Shown here in pieces: positions 33,669 through 48,000 of a stretch of DNA of 64,000 bases. The DNA is taken from NCBI GenBank assembly GCA_963681505.1, contig OY811980.1:5978626-6042625 (forward strand), in the 5' to 3' direction. This stretch comes from Eunapius fragilis (Eukaryota > Porifera > Demospongiae > Spongillida > Spongillidae). The position numbers and the translations under genes were made by a program. How positions within the stretch are numbered: position 1 is the first letter of the stretch; every line of letters starts with the position of its first letter. Under the pieces are notes generated by a model that saw nothing but the letters and a program-made list of their open reading frames with translations, did not search any database and was not told the DNA's origin.

Positions 33669-36600
33669 GGGCATGCACACCTACCGGACTGTACATAGTT
33701 GCCCGTCTGGATAGACTAGCCACTTCCTTCTGTTGGTCCTGAAAGTGAAGAAGGAACTTGTCTTTATTCATGTATTTGGTAATCCAACAAAATCCCTGCC
33801 TATTATGTCTGGTCCCCAGGTTATCTAATACTATAATTTCCATCGTACGTACGTACGTCCGTACGTACGTACGTCCGTACGTACGTACGTCCGCGTAACT
33901 CATTTATATACTCGGCCTAGCGTATTGGTTGCTAGGTATGTACGCGTACCTAGCTACCAATAGGAACGACCAGCTCCCACACAAAAGGCGGTCGCAATGA
34001 CAGCTGGTTTCCACTTCACATTGAATATCTAAATTTTTTCAATATTTCTTGAATTCAAAGTGGAGGGGAGGGGGGGAACTACATACGCTATTGTGGTTCA
34101 CTCTCAAGTCTCATCTTACAGGCCGAGAACATGTATAGTTACTATCTGAAATTGCGCGGGCATATGCATGTTACAGAGGTTGCGTAGTAACCGTATGTTA
34201 GAACAGGTGATAGATTATATATGCAACATTTGGTAAAACAGCCGGTAAAAAAAGAGGAGCTAGGAGGTAGACCAACTGTTCATCTGGCAAATGAATAGCG
34301 AGACAAATAACAGCGAGACGAATAATCAACCCGTGATTTTTCACGGGGACACGCTAGTTCAATCATATCTACTGACAGTGCTTACCGGGATGCACATAGA
34401 AGACCTCCTAGATGGTCTGGGAATCTGAAAAAACAGGACAAGTATATTATTTTTTTAGCCCTCCACTGATCACTATAACTGGACACCAAAACACTTACGG
34501 CACTTGTTCCTTCAACAGATGTCTTCTTTCTCCTCATTACACCAGCGGCAGCTAATCCAGCCTGAGCAGAAAATAAAAATCAATACCCAACCTACTCTCA
34601 TTGATTTTCAGACATATTAATAGCTATAGGCATGCGCCCCTCCTCCCCCAACATTTAATGAAGTGTATAAACGAATATTGACACAATGACATTCAAGGAC
34701 GACTGGAATGGAATGTACAAGACTGTGCAAGAAATGATATACTTTTTAAATGCAACGTGTACAATACCCACAAAGGCTGCAGTAACCAATGATGCCAAAC
34801 TTCCTGCTGGAAAAAAACAATTTGGGACCATAAGCTGATACAATGTGGGGCTGTTGCAGGACTATAAACATATCATTTACTTCACAATTGGAAGGTAAAC
34901 TGAGCAGCTAGCACTGTGTCATATTATATTCAGATCACATTTCTTACCTCAAGAGTACCATTTGTAGCAGCAGTTGGATGAGTCCCTAAAAGACCATAAG
35001 AACCATAAAATACCACCATCTTCAACACCCACCCCAATACATGAAATCTAGCTTGTAAATTTCTGTGTTACACATCTCTGAGATCAGGCTCACCTAACAT
35101 AACATTTGCATAAGTGGGGGGCTCATCCAATTTTTGCACCTGTTCGTTCAGTCTCTGTTTGGCCTTCACTATTTTGAAGGCAAGTTGAAAGAGTTCTTGA
35201 GACGAATGCACAAATGAAATAGCCTGAACGTGAAAGTAAATGTAATAAATAATCAAACGTAAGTTTGAACAATCTGGTCAGCTAAAATAAATTAAAGCTC
35301 AATCATACAGGATGAAATTTAGACTTATCAACCCCCAGGGCATTTAAAAAGATATTAATATTAGAGGGACCAGGGAGAGTGTTAGTGCACATGCAATAAG
35401 CCACTTCTCCAGATTTTAAAATTTTATGCGTCTCATAGCTACTACTTTTAAATACTGACCTGGTGGTGCAGTTAGATGAAACTAGCAACAGTTCACACAA
35501 TTATTTGTCCTTACTGTCATTTGTTCAGCCTGAAAGCCATGTAGCCTGAGACCCCTGTCTTTGGTCCGGATGACAATACCAAATGTAGTGACCATCTCCG
35601 GATCATGGCACACATACGTCACCCTTTCAATTGGTGCCTCTAAAATTGCAAACTGGTCATGAAAAATAATAATGTCATAATTAAAACACTGAAAGCAGGT
35701 GCAGCCCCATTGTAATATTCTGAACATGTTACCTGGTAACTAAGTTTGCAGTGGGTAAGGTGATAAATGTTCCACTCATCTAACATAACGAGCATTTTAA
35801 AAATGTCAGTCCTTTCATTGTTATTATAGCTGTTATCCTTGCACAACACTTAAATGTATTTTCTTTGGTCCATAATTTTGTTGTCTACACTTTGGGTCTT
35901 GTATAATTGATACAATGCACTTGTCCATTGAAATATCAGTGGAATAGTTCCCTGTAAATTTTTTCATGTGGATTGCCAGTTTCAGTATTGACCAAAGGTG
36001 ATGCATTGTAGTTCAATGCTGGACCAGGTAATGTACTGTCAATGCCTAACCCAATGTACCACATAGCGATCAAATTGTGATGTGTGGGGGAAACTGAAAA
36101 AGACAATGATATAGCACTGAGAAGTAACCCATTACTGCAACCCCACTGCAGAGGCACTGTAAAGACAATAATTTTGGTGCACACTGAAATGTGGCTCATT
36201 CCTATATGCAGCAAAAATGACCGATTAATTTTGTATACCATTACATTTTAATAGCACTAGGCATTATATCAGTTAATTTTCCATCCCAGATTTTATCATG
36301 TAAATATACAGAGATGAGAAAAAAGTAACCGGCATAATTATACAGGACAGTTATGATGAAAAGGAAGTCAATCCCGTGCACACCTGTGACATCAATAGAA
36401 GAGTAAGATACTTGGCCACTATACACACAGGCATTTTGTCTGTAATACACGCTCCAAATGACCTGTTTAAATTGAAGCGGCCAATATAGCTTACTTTCGT
36501 TGGGCCACCAAAAACAGATATCCCTTTCAGTTTAAGGCATATTATCACAAGCGGCTGTTTACTCTCTGAAGTCAGGTTTGATACTCTGAGAAATTTCAAA

Positions 36601-37013
36601 CTCTCCGCTGTATCATCTTTGGCATCAGTGATTGTCAACGACCCTAAGAACTTAAGGACAAGAGGGGGGAGGGGGGGGAGGGGAGGGAGGGAGGGATATG
36701 AAATATAGCAGCAAATTTGGCGCGGAAGTTTAATCCTTTGGCATTACCTTAGCTTTATACTGCTTTCCGATCATGTACTCCTTCGCGACCTTGCGAACTG
36801 AAATTTAGATGGATTGAAGAGCGGTCGCTTACATGTAAACTGTATTTAAAAAGTGGGTGGGGCTGCAAGCGCAAGCCCACTAACCACACTACAACACAGA
36901 ATGCAACCATCCTTGCAGGGGAGAAAAGGAAAAGTCTTTTCAGGCTTTTACTTTTAGCTGATTGAAAAAGTAAAGGACGTCGAATTACCTTCCGGAGGGT
37001 TTTGAGTAGCCAT
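32418..37013 (-). CDS. PTB-domain endocytic adaptor with FxDxF motif array
   Basis: Eleven exons join in phase to 637 residues. In transcript order they are 37013-36989, 36797-36748, 36650-36495, 35652-35515, 35223-35094, 34985-34948, 34803-34768, 34561-34499, 34424-34386, 33738-33685 and 33602-32418. Residues about 10-155 form a PTB domain ('FLGSLTITDAKDD', 'ILEAPIERVTYVCHDPEMV', 'LRLHGFQAEQMT', C-terminal helix 'ELFQLAFKIVKAKQRLNEQ'), followed by a PPTY WW-binding motif. The last exon is Ser/Pro-rich. It carries five FxDxF motifs encoded at 32757-32771 (FEDNF), 32670-32684 (FEDSF), 32601-32615 (FEDKF), 32562-32576 (FEDNF) and 32508-32522 (FEDSF), plus FDNHF three residues before the stop. 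FxDxF binds the AP-2 alpha-appendage, so a clathrin cargo adaptor of the Dab/ARH/GULP kind is inferred. The exact orthologue is unclear. Confidence 0.8.
33841..33895. repeat. (GTAC)n-type repeat in adaptor intron
   Basis: Alternating 'cgtacgtacgt' and 'ccgtacgtacgt' units form a self-complementary repeat. Just beyond, 33920-33961 contains a hairpin with arms 'gctaggta' and 'tacctagc' flanked by 'attggt' and 'accaat'. Confidence 0.85.
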
Positions 37014-37083
37014 CGTTCAGTCACGTGCTTCAAATTTTTGGGTCACGTGAATATTTGCGCCGTTTGCATGTTCCAAGCGTATA
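37014..37083. promoter_or_regulatory. 70 bp divergent promoter, adaptor and PI3K regulatory subunit
   Basis: The ATG of the minus-strand adaptor (37013) and the proposed first ATG of the PI3K gene (37084) are 70 bp apart. The gap contains two copies of TCACGTG (37021-37027 and 37043-37049), each preceded by G. These are E-boxes of the USF/MITF-TFE type. No TATA box is visible. Joint regulation is inferred from spacing alone. The assignment of the first PI3K exon is itself moderately uncertain. Confidence 0.5.
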
Positions 37084-38131
37084 ATGATGGCAGGTGAGTA
37101 TTGAATGTAAAGTTATTTATGTACGTGAAGCACACGCCATTGTTACTAACAGTGTGCTACTTAATATGTTGTAGCTTAAACCAGTTATCATGTGTTAATG
37201 AATGGTGGTTGTACTACTACATTGCATACACAAGGTTCTGTCATGTGCTATGTCCGAAATTAGCACAGTGAACGCACCCACACACTTCACCCTCACTACG
37301 GGTAGCCAGGTCTTATCTCTGAAACTTAGTACTTAGCCCCGTGTTCGCGACATTCGATACACCTCAATTTACCAATTGGGTCTCCGTTGTCCATGATTGC
37401 TTGCCTGTGCATTGCACAGCCTTCTGTTGGCAAGTATGGTACTAGAGAACACGTAGTGTGACAGTCATGTAAGTAGACACACGCCCACCCAGCGTTTGCC
37501 ATCCCACTCCGAGCTGTTTTTAATTAAAAAGCACCCCCCCCCATCCTCGCCTCGCCACCATCGCCACCACTAGTGTATCCTCCTAACACGGTGAACGCTC
37601 GTGTAAGAAAATACTTAGACTTGTCTTTAGGCTTTGTTGTCCTTAGGACATCAGACGGTACTTTTTGCAGAGACTTGAATACTGCGCATAGGTACAAACA
37701 TGCACTCGCGCTTTCCATAGCAACGGGTCACGTACGGCGTACGTACGATATATAGATAGTTTTCAGTACGGGACGTATAGCTTCGTGGTGGGGACGGTTA
37801 GCTGCTATCAGTTCGGAGGCATCTCGTCTTACGTGTGCCATCTCTCTCCCTCTCACCCTCCCTCCATCCCTTCCCCTCTTTCCCCCTTCCATCCCCTCCC
37901 TCCCCTTACACCCCCCTCCTTTCTCCCCCTCCCCCAGGTGACCCTCTCAGGCACAGTGGCATGGCAGGTAAGAGGTTTGTACTTACCAAGTGACATTATG
38001 TGTCATTTGTTTTATTGTTTGTTTTCAGTGTGATTATATGTCTGTGTGTATGTTGTGGGCATGTGTGTGTTAAGTAGTGATTGCTTGCTGTCCTTTGGGA
38101 ATAATCTGCTATGTGATTTGCGCATTGTTTT

Positions 38132-38193
<62 letters not shown>

Positions 38194-41100
38194 GTCACTT
38201 GTTACTTGTCATTTATGTCGTTGGGGGGGTGGAGGGAGGCACCTGTGCTGTATTAACTAGGGCCCATGTTTTATGATCATCCCATGCCAAAAAAAAAAAA
38301 ATTTGGGAGGGGGTGGGGGGAGTTGATGGGGAAATTGTTACCAGTGCTAGATATAGTCCTTCGTTGTCGAACATGACATTACAATATTAGACACGCAGTC
38401 CAAGTGTTTGTACTGTTGTCACACTAGCTTGCTCCCCAGGTTGGGAATATGAATTGCAACCTTTGTTTGTGTTCCTTCATCTGGGGCCCATATCTGTATT
38501 TGTAGGAATCAACTGCTGGTCCACTTCCTGTACTTCATGTGGTCAGGGTAATTAGATTGGGCCTTTATGCAATCACACAGCAGCCCTGTTTAGGGGGCAG
38601 GGCCTCAGGGATGTGTCCTGTAGGAGGCGGGGCTTCAGGGGTGTGTCTGGTGGGGGGGGGGGCACAGCCTATAATCTTTGGTTGACAAGTACCTAAATAA
38701 AGTAACTCTAGAGAGTGGTAATCTTAGGGTTAAGGCCCATCAGTATGATGACACCCATAGGGTCGACCAAGTCATCTTCGGATCTCACCCAGCACTCTGA
38801 AAAGATTTGGGGGGGGGGGGGGGGTGAATTTTGTTGGACAATCACAGCCTTCTCACACATCCTGTATATCCAGCACCATTACTGTACTTTTAATGGCTTG
38901 TGTTTTGCAACTCTTGAGGGGTTAATTGCATATCTCTCCCCCATCTCTGTCATTCATTTCCTTGTTAGGTTATGTGGTTTTATACCAGATGTGTGTGTGT
39001 GTGTGTGTGTGTTGTACAGGCCATGTGCTCTGTCATAATCAACCCTGTTGTTGTGCATATGTACATGTAGGGGCATAGTGACACCTTGTACACACGGGTG
39101 TGCACCTAAGGACATAGGGGAACACTGGTGTGTAGCTAGGGGGTATAGGGGAACACTGGTGTGTAGCTAGGGGCAAAAGGGGAACACTGGTGTGTACCTA
39201 GGGACATATGGGAACACTGGTGTGTAGCTAGGGGGCATAGGGGAACACTTGTTTGTATCTAGCTAGGGGCATAGGGGAACACTGGTGTGTACCTAGGGAC
39301 ATAGGGGAACACTGGTGTGTAGCTAGGGGGCATAGGGGAACACTTGTTTGTATCTAGCTAGGGGCATAGGGGAACACTGGTGTGTACCTAGGGGCATAGG
39401 AAACACTGGTGCATGCCTTGGTTTGATTGCCCTACATTCCCATTGCTTAGGGCCACCTGTCGTTCCTCCAAGGGAAAGAGATAGGGACAGTAGTAGCAGC
39501 ATCAGTTTGTCACAGTCATCTCACACTCTTTATTCTTCATCCTCGTCAGCATTTAATGTGCCAGGCAGACCAACCTGTGAGTTGTTGTGAGGTAACGTAT
39601 GCAGTGACATACATTGTTATGATTCACGGCAAAATTTTTATCACGTTTGTATACATATAAAGATGCTGTCAGTTGCAGAATGATTAACAGTATCGGCTTC
39701 CTATTGTCAAACACACCACACCATGTATAGAATTTATTAATTTTTTACTTACATCCCCTCTCTGTATTGATCATATAAAGGGCATCACCTCTTGGGGGGG
39801 GGGGGGGGGGGTGGTTCAATATCCTTCTGTAGGAGTGTGCGAATCACCTGGAGGGGTACTGTTGCTATTGATTTGTCCTGTTTGTTACTTTTACTTAACT
39901 TGTTGCGAAGATATTGCTGTGAAAAGTGCGTGCACTGATTTGGTGCTAATGATTTAGGACACAGTGTGCCTAAGTTATTGGTGTGAAATGACCGGGAAAT
40001 GTACAATTACTTTGCACAGCTGTATCAGATTATATAAAAATAAATAAACAGAACAAATCACAGTCGGTCCAGGACTCCTTTACATACATACCAAATTTAG
40101 GGAACACCCAGGACTATGGAAAGATATATCCCAAAGGGGTAATGTCTGTAACAGTCTGTGTACGGTAGGAAGTGGAACTAACGTAGGGAAGAAATCCTAG
40201 CGTAGAGGAAGAGGTGTGGCATGGTGTGTTGCAAATAGGAGACCGAAACAGTTAATCCAGAGAGCATTTTTTATGCTTAGAGATATATAAATGAGACAAA
40301 GTTCTGTCTTAAACTGTTCCTTACATGCATGCACATACATATCTCCACACACTGCCTCTCCCCATACACTGTCCCTTTCCCCAACTACCCGTTCACCCAC
40401 ACACTGCCTCTCTCCCCAACTACCCCTGTTCACACACAGAACTGCCTCTCTCCCCAACTACCCCTGTTCACCCACACACTGCCTCTCCAACTACCTCTGT
40501 TCATCCACACGCTGCCTCACCCCTGTTCACCCACACACTGCCTCTCTCCCCAGCTACCCTGTTCACCCACACTGCCTCTCCTCAACTACCCCTGTTCACA
40601 CACACACTCCTCTCTCCCCAACTACTCGTTCATACACACACTGTCTCTCTCCCCAACTACCCCTGTTCACCCACACACTGCACCCCTGTTCACCCACACA
40701 CTGCACCCCTGTTCACCCACACACTCCTCTCTTTCCAACTACCCGTTCACCCACACACTGCACCCCTGTTCACCCACACACTCCTCTCTCCCCAACTACC
40801 CCTGTTCACACACACACTCCTCTCTCCCACTACCCCTGTTCACCCCACACACTGCCTCTCTCCCCAACTACCCCTGTTCACACACACACTCCTCTCTCCC
40901 ACTACCCCTGTTCACCCCACACACTGCCTCTCTCCCCAACTACCCCTGTTCACCCACACACTGCCTCTCTCCCCAACTTCACTGTGCATGTATGCACAGT
41001 AGTCTACCGGTGAAGGTATCCTCCCCACCAAATAAGATTCACAGGATTAAGTAATACTAATGAGCATTGAAAAGCAAACACATACTGGGCCCCAAACCCA

Positions 41101-44100
41101 GATGGAGGTGCTTACAGCATTCCCCTCAAGCCCCTAGAATTTTTTATGGGTACTTGTGGCTTTGTGTTATGGGGAATTGAATACCAGGGAATGTACATTC
41201 GTACTGTGCTAACATACCTGCTGGAATATTAACGTGTTGTCGATAACGTTGAGGTAAAAACTATAGTTTTTAACAGCACACACGTTCATTGAAGTGGCAC
41301 CCCCTTATTTGTAGTGTTAAGCAACCCACTGCATATTGGAGCTGTTTATATAAAGTAGTTTAGCTTTGCTACTTAAGTCACAACTCTAAAGGTGATGGTG
41401 TAACACTGAATTTTATCAAAATTCTAGTATGATATCAGTAAACCACTGAAAATATAATTGGATTCATTGAGTTGCGTGCAACATTGTTGTTATTAAGCAT
41501 CATTTTAATTAATTAGTACCGTCCTATAATCTTATCTATTTTGACTGTTGAGAGCAAAACCTCATTGCTGGCTTCCACATTCTGAAAGCAGTGCACCTAT
41601 TTAAATATCTGCCATGTCTGTGAGCTGTATGTGTGTAAATGTCTTCTATTGCTTTGGCCAATATACTAACATTGACCCTATTGTGATGTCAGCCTTCAAT
41701 CTTCATTACCAACCTCTTACCTCATACCCTACTTAACATTCTGTTATTAAATGAATTCTGCTATTATTGTTGATCTCAAAATTTGACAATGGTACTGGAG
41801 GTCTCACTGTGTGGACTTGTATGTCTTCACTCGGGTGAACCTTAAGCAGTTGCACCTCAAAATTAGCCTTGGCACTGTATACATAAGGTATGTGTCTAAA
41901 CATAGACACTTAAGCCTTCATACCCTATGGAGGAGGTGGTCTTGACACCACAAGCTGTTCTCTTTTGGGAGCTGTTTGTGCTTTGCTTGTTGGAAATCAG
42001 CATTTTTATTCAGCAGTGCTTGTAGTGAATGTGTCTGATTTCTTTACTGAGTGGGAGTATATTCAGATGTCATTAGGGGTTATTGGTTACGTTGTATAAG
42101 TTTCCTGGCACTGGAGTGGCACCTAAGAAATTGTAGTTTTGGGATTGAACAGAATGGTATAAAGTTTTCTGGCCAGTGATGGACTATAGGCAGATGCAAG
42201 CCATGGTGCTGTAAGCTGTTTGTTCATACAAAGGAAGAAAAAAAAAAACTCCAAAAGTTGTTAATTAGGTCGCAGGTTATTATATCTCTTGGTTGATTTT
42301 CACCTCTGGGCAAATTCTAAGTGTTTTACTGTTTACCATGGTTTCCGTGTACTCATTTCTTTTTCATCTTTCCTTATTCCTTTTACATCTGCAGTGCAAA
42401 GGCAGAGTACTGATCCTAGTCGTAAGTTATCAGAGCCTCAGTGATAGTGCGGTTGTAGTGTATCTTGTGTGGTAGTTGCTTGAGGTGGGTGTGGTCAGGC
42501 CATGGTCTACAATAGTACTGTGATGTTGAGCCTAACCATGTGAACTGCATTGCTGGTACAAACTGCTAATATATTCCTAGCTTTGTTGAATAGTTCCAAG
42601 TTGTCTTGGAGAAATTCAGCGTGACTGCCTGGTTCATGCATGGATTAGTATGCATACATTATGTGGGAACTTAGTACATATGCATATAAATCTGGTTCCT
42701 AGAGGAAAAACAGTTAACTCTGATGCATGCTTTCAACTTGCCAGTACACAGACATTGGGTAGTATGGTTATAGAAGCCAACTGAACTGTCCAGGAATGCA
42801 GAGCATCTAGGCCTCCAGATGGCAGGAGTTAATAATGTTCTGTTACATCACTCATCAGCGTAGAAGTAATGTTCAGTTGTAGTGTAAGCCACAGCAGTTG
42901 AGACGTGTGTCTGTGGTATAAGTGATGGTACAGGTGATGGTACAGGGGTGGAGTTAGGTGATGGTACAGGGATGAAGTTTAGGTGATGGTACAGGGGTGG
43001 AGTTAGGTGATGGTACAGGGGTGGAGTTAGGTGATGGTACAGGGATGAAGTTTAGGTGATGGTACAGGGGTGGAGTTAGGTGATGGTACAGGGGTGGAGT
43101 TAGGTGATGGTACAGGGGTGGAGTTTAGGTGATGGTACAGGGATGAAGTTTAGGTGATGGTACAGGGATGGAGTTAGGTGATGGTACAGGGGTGGAGTTA
43201 GGTGATGGTACAGGGATGGAGTTTGGTGATGGTACAGGGATGGAGTTAGGTGATGGTACAGGGGTGGAGTTAGGTGATGGTACAGGGATAGAGTTAGGTG
43301 ATGGTACAGGGGTGGAGTTAGGTGATGGTACAGGGATGGAGTTTGGTGATGGTACAGGGATGGAGTTAGGTGTTGGTACAGGGGTGGAGTTAGGTGGCAT
43401 GGTGGTCACCTCATTGTAGTTTACTATCAAACCCATATATATATATATATGTGATCGAGGCAGACCTAGCACATATTTCATATTCTAACAGAAACTTATG
43501 TCCTCTACAAATTCTTTCTTACGCACTGGGGATAAGTCTGTCCATCATGGAGTTACAGTGGCCTGAATTTTTAATTACATGTGCATTTTTTTAATTGCAT
43601 GCGTCAACTTTGATGCTCCATCCTGAAATTTTTTTATAATATGCGCTGGATAGATCCCTTTTTCACTGACTCGACCCCATATATTATTTTTCAGCATCAT
43701 CCTTCACACCACCACCACCTCTACCCGAGCGCCCTGTGAGGAGCAGAAGGCTAACAGGAGCTACTCCCACTCAAGGACCCAGCAGCAGGCTGGCCAATGT
43801 CTCTCCAACGCCTGGTGGGTCGACCAGTGACTACATCCAGACCCCACCCCTTCAGCCTTCACAACGCACGGCCCCTCCTCACAAGACCAGTGGCCAGAAC
43901 CTGGAGGAACAGGACTGGTATTGGGGCAGTGTTTCTAAGTAAGGATTTGTTTTTAACCCTTCTAACACTGTAGGGTTCTTTTTTTTTTTTAAGAGGTGGG
44001 TAGGTGAGGGGGCAATATTCAAGAGGGGGTAGGAGAGTAAGGTGAGGGGGGCAATATTCAAGAGGGGGTAGGAGAGTAAGGTGAGGGGGGCAATATTCAA

Positions 44101-44926
44101 GAGGGGGTAGGAGAGTAAGGTGAGGGGGGCAATATTCAAGAGGGGGTAGGAGAGTAAGGTGAAGGGGGCAATATTCAAGAGGGGGTAGGAGAGTGAGGTG
44201 AGGGGGGCAATATTCAAGAGGGGGTAGGAGAGTAAGGTGAGGGGGGGGTAATATTCAAGAGGGGTAGGAGAGTAAGGTGAGGGGGACAATATTCAAGAGG
44301 GGGTAGGAGAGTGAGGTGAGGGGGGCAATATTCAAGAGGGGGTAGGAGAGTGAGGTGAGGGGGACAATATTCAAGAGGGGGTAGGAGAGTAAGGTGAAGG
44401 GGGCAATATTCAAGAGGGGGTAGGAGAGTAAGGTGAGGGGGGCAATATCTTGCGCATGTAATTATTGGTTCAAAGCTTGCTCATACGATGTATGGGTTAC
44501 CAACCATCCAGGGAAGATGTCACTTATCACATGAAGGATGCACCTGAGGGGTCTTTCCTTGTCAGAGATGCAGCCAGGGTATCTGGTTACTACACCCTTA
44601 CTCTAAAGTGAGTTGAACTGTGTTTACTGAATTATGATGCTTAGTGGTTACATGGTAATGCGTGCGTGTATTATTATGAAGCAATCACTGAAACAAAAAA
44701 TAGTTCTGTCAATGTGTGTTTATTTCCTATGTAGGAAAGGTGGTGTCAACCGTCTGATTCGAATCATTCATCGAGATGGTCTGTATGGATTTGCTGAGCC
44801 TCTGGAGTATAATTCGGTTGTGGATCTGATCAATTACTATCGAGAGAACACCATGGCACCTTATAGTCCAAAACTGGATATCACATTGGTAAAGGGGCTG
44901 TCCAGGCGTGAGCTGCTGGGCCAAGT

Positions 44927-45006
<80 letters not shown>

Positions 45007-48000
45007 ATACAATGAAATTTTAAATTCCAAAATTTTCAAGATCTGGTCTTGGTAAATTAATTCCATTTAGTGGGATCTTCAGGAATGCTGAAAAAAATCT
45101 CCCCAGTTGAGTTGTGCATAAGTCATGTGTATATTCTGTCTATGTAGCAAGACCAAGATGAGAATACTGAGGAGATGGTGTTGGAGAGTCTGAAGGACAT
45201 TGAGAAGCAGCTAAGAGAAAAAAATCGAAAGTACAATGAGCTGCAACAACAGTGTAGTACAACGAACGAGGTGAGTGAAGGGTAGGGAGGGGGTGTCTCC
45301 CTATGAAGGGTAGGGAGGGGGTGTCTCCCTGTGAAGGGTAGGGAGGGGGTATCTCCCTATGAAGGGTAGGGAGGGGTATCTTCCTATGAAGGGTAGGGAG
45401 GGGGTATCTCCCTATAAAGGACAGGGAGGGGGTATCTCCCTATGAAGGGTAGGGAGGGGGTATCTCACTATGAAGGGTAAGGAGGGGGTATCTCCCTATG
45501 AAGGGTAGGGAGGGGGTATCTCCCTATGAAGGGTAGGGAGGGGGTATCTCACTATGAAGGGTAAGGAGGGGGTATCTCACTATGAAGGGTAGGGAGGGGG
45601 TATCTCCCTATAAAGGACAGGGAGGGGGTATCTCACTATGAAGGGTAGGGAGGGGGTATCTCACTATGAAGGGCAGGGAGGGGGTATCTCACTATGAAGG
45701 GCAGGGAGGGTCCCTATGAAGGGCAGGGAGGGTCCCTATGAAGGGCAGGGAGGGGGTATCTCACAGTGAAGGGCAGGGAGGTATCTCACAGTGAAGGGCA
45801 GGGGTTCCATAAAGATCAGCAGATATGTCTTTATAGGAAATCAAAGCTTTGAGATTGAACCTTGAAGCCCAGAAATCAGTGGTGACCATAATGGAAGAAC
45901 ATGCAGCTGATCAGGAAAAGTACCATCCCGATGTTACTGGACAAGAGCGAACTGCGTGAGTGTGCCACTGTGTGGAAAGCATCTCATAGACAGCTACAGG
46001 GTTATAAAATAAAGGGGTGTAATATACTTGCCCAGCTGTATTTTTTAAACAAATGGTAGACGCTAAAGTCCCGTTGCTTAACTCCATTAGCTAGTGTGAA
46101 CAACCCAAAGCAATTTGAAGCATGTGGGACAGTTCACACGAAAATGTCGTATCGTGATATATAATTTCAATGCTCTTTGTTTGAATCGCTATAACTTCCG
46201 AATGATTAAAGCTACCGGGGTACTATTTGCAGCAAATCCTACCACACCATTTCTCTATGGCATATTTTATTTCTGTCCCTTTGGTCCTCTCCGTATGGCA
46301 CATACAAAGGACGTTACCCCCAGGGGTTCAAAACTTAAATACCCTTCTACAAGTGGGACCCAATCGCTTCAAAATCAGTACATACATATAAGTGTCCTGT
46401 CGCTATTGATTCGTCCTGTTCAATAATTTTTACTCTATCCATTGTGAAGATATAGCTGTGTGAAGTGCGTGCACATTTTCCCGCTTGATTCCTGCCAATG
46501 ATTTAGACGAATTGTGTCCTATCAAATGGGTATTGAAAGCATACCATTGCAACTGCGATTGTTTGAGCTTAGCTGATAGCCTGAATTGCATGAGCACAAA
46601 TAGCTTCCATTGGTGTTGGTGCACACTTGCAAACAGTTTCCATTTAGCAGTGAACATTCGTTGATATCTAAGGTGGAATATGTTACAACCAGTGTTGATG
46701 CAAATATGTGGGCTCACCAATGCAAGTGCTGTTATCTGATGCAAGCATGTAGCCAGAAGAAGTACATGAGCATAAATGGCTTCCATTGGTGTTGGGCGCA
46801 ATTTCCATTTTGCTGCATTCATCGATATCTGCATCATGCAGAACCATTTTAATGTGTGGGAGACAGATGTGTAAATCATTGGCAGGAATCAAGCGGGAAA
46901 ATGTGCACGCACTTCACACAGCTATATCTTCACAATGGATAGAGTAAAAATTATCGAACAGGACGAATCAGGACACTTATATGTATGTACTGATTTTGAA
47001 GTGATTGGGTCTCCCTTGTAGAAGGGTATTTAAGTTTTGAACCCCTGGGGGTAGCGCCCTTTGTATGTGCCATACTGAGAGGACCAAAGGGACAGAAATA
47101 AAATATGCCATAGAGAAATGGTGTGAATGAATGTGTTGCAGATAATAATTTGGTGGCATTAATGGTTCGGAAGTTATAGTGATACGACATTTTCGTGTGA
47201 GCTGTCCCTGTTTGATGAAATAATTTTTATTAATTTGCCGTTAAAATGTGTACCCAATGCACAACAGTTATTTGTACCATCATCCACACATACTGTTACA
47301 ACCACGTAGCTGACAAAATATACATCGATAACCACGCCTCTTTAAAATATATATTTTTAGCCTCATGCAGAATTTCGAGTTGCTGAAGCGGAGGACAAAG
47401 GCGCAGAAAGATCAGTTACAGGAAATTCAAGATTGTGTTCGAAGAAAAGAGATTGACAAAAATTTTAAGGAGTCTGATGTCAACAACCTCAAACCAGAGA
47501 TTAAACAGCTCCAATCAGAAAAGGGCAGCAAGATGAGGTTTGTGCTGGAGTGAAGCCGAATTAATACACACAAACAAAATCCGACAGTACTATTGTCATG
47601 ATAAAAGCCATTACTGAAACAGTGTCTCAAGGCGTGTGGTAAATTTAATCCAGATGTTATAAGCCTGTGTATCCTAAGGACAATGTGGTTTAATGTTCAC
47701 CTACCTCCCTCTCTTTCTTTCTCAAACCCCCCCCCCCCCCCCCCCCCCCTCAATCTCGCACATTCACTCTCTCAGATGGCTGAACCAGCGTGGGTGGGAC
47801 CAGAGTCGTCTCAACGACATCTTAGAGGCAGTCGATGAAGATGGGAACCAGGACGAAGCCCTATATGCTACCTACGCCATGCTGCACACCTACAGGGACG
47901 AGTAAGGGACCCTCCTCCCTAAACCTTTGACCCTCCTCCCTAAACCTTAGTCATCTGGTGTGGGAGGAAGTGGGGCAGTGATTGTCCTGAAAGGGCACGT

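Noticed and set aside
40291-41054. Three overlapping His/Pro/Thr-rich ORFs of about 230 codons
   Set aside because: Degenerate minisatellite in a PI3K intron; all frames open and no splice context.
46430-46879. 149-codon minus-strand ORF in the foldback interior
   Set aside because: It reads the second EGF exon in the wrong frame and continues through the intron and arm. The correct reading uses the two short phase 1-1 exons.
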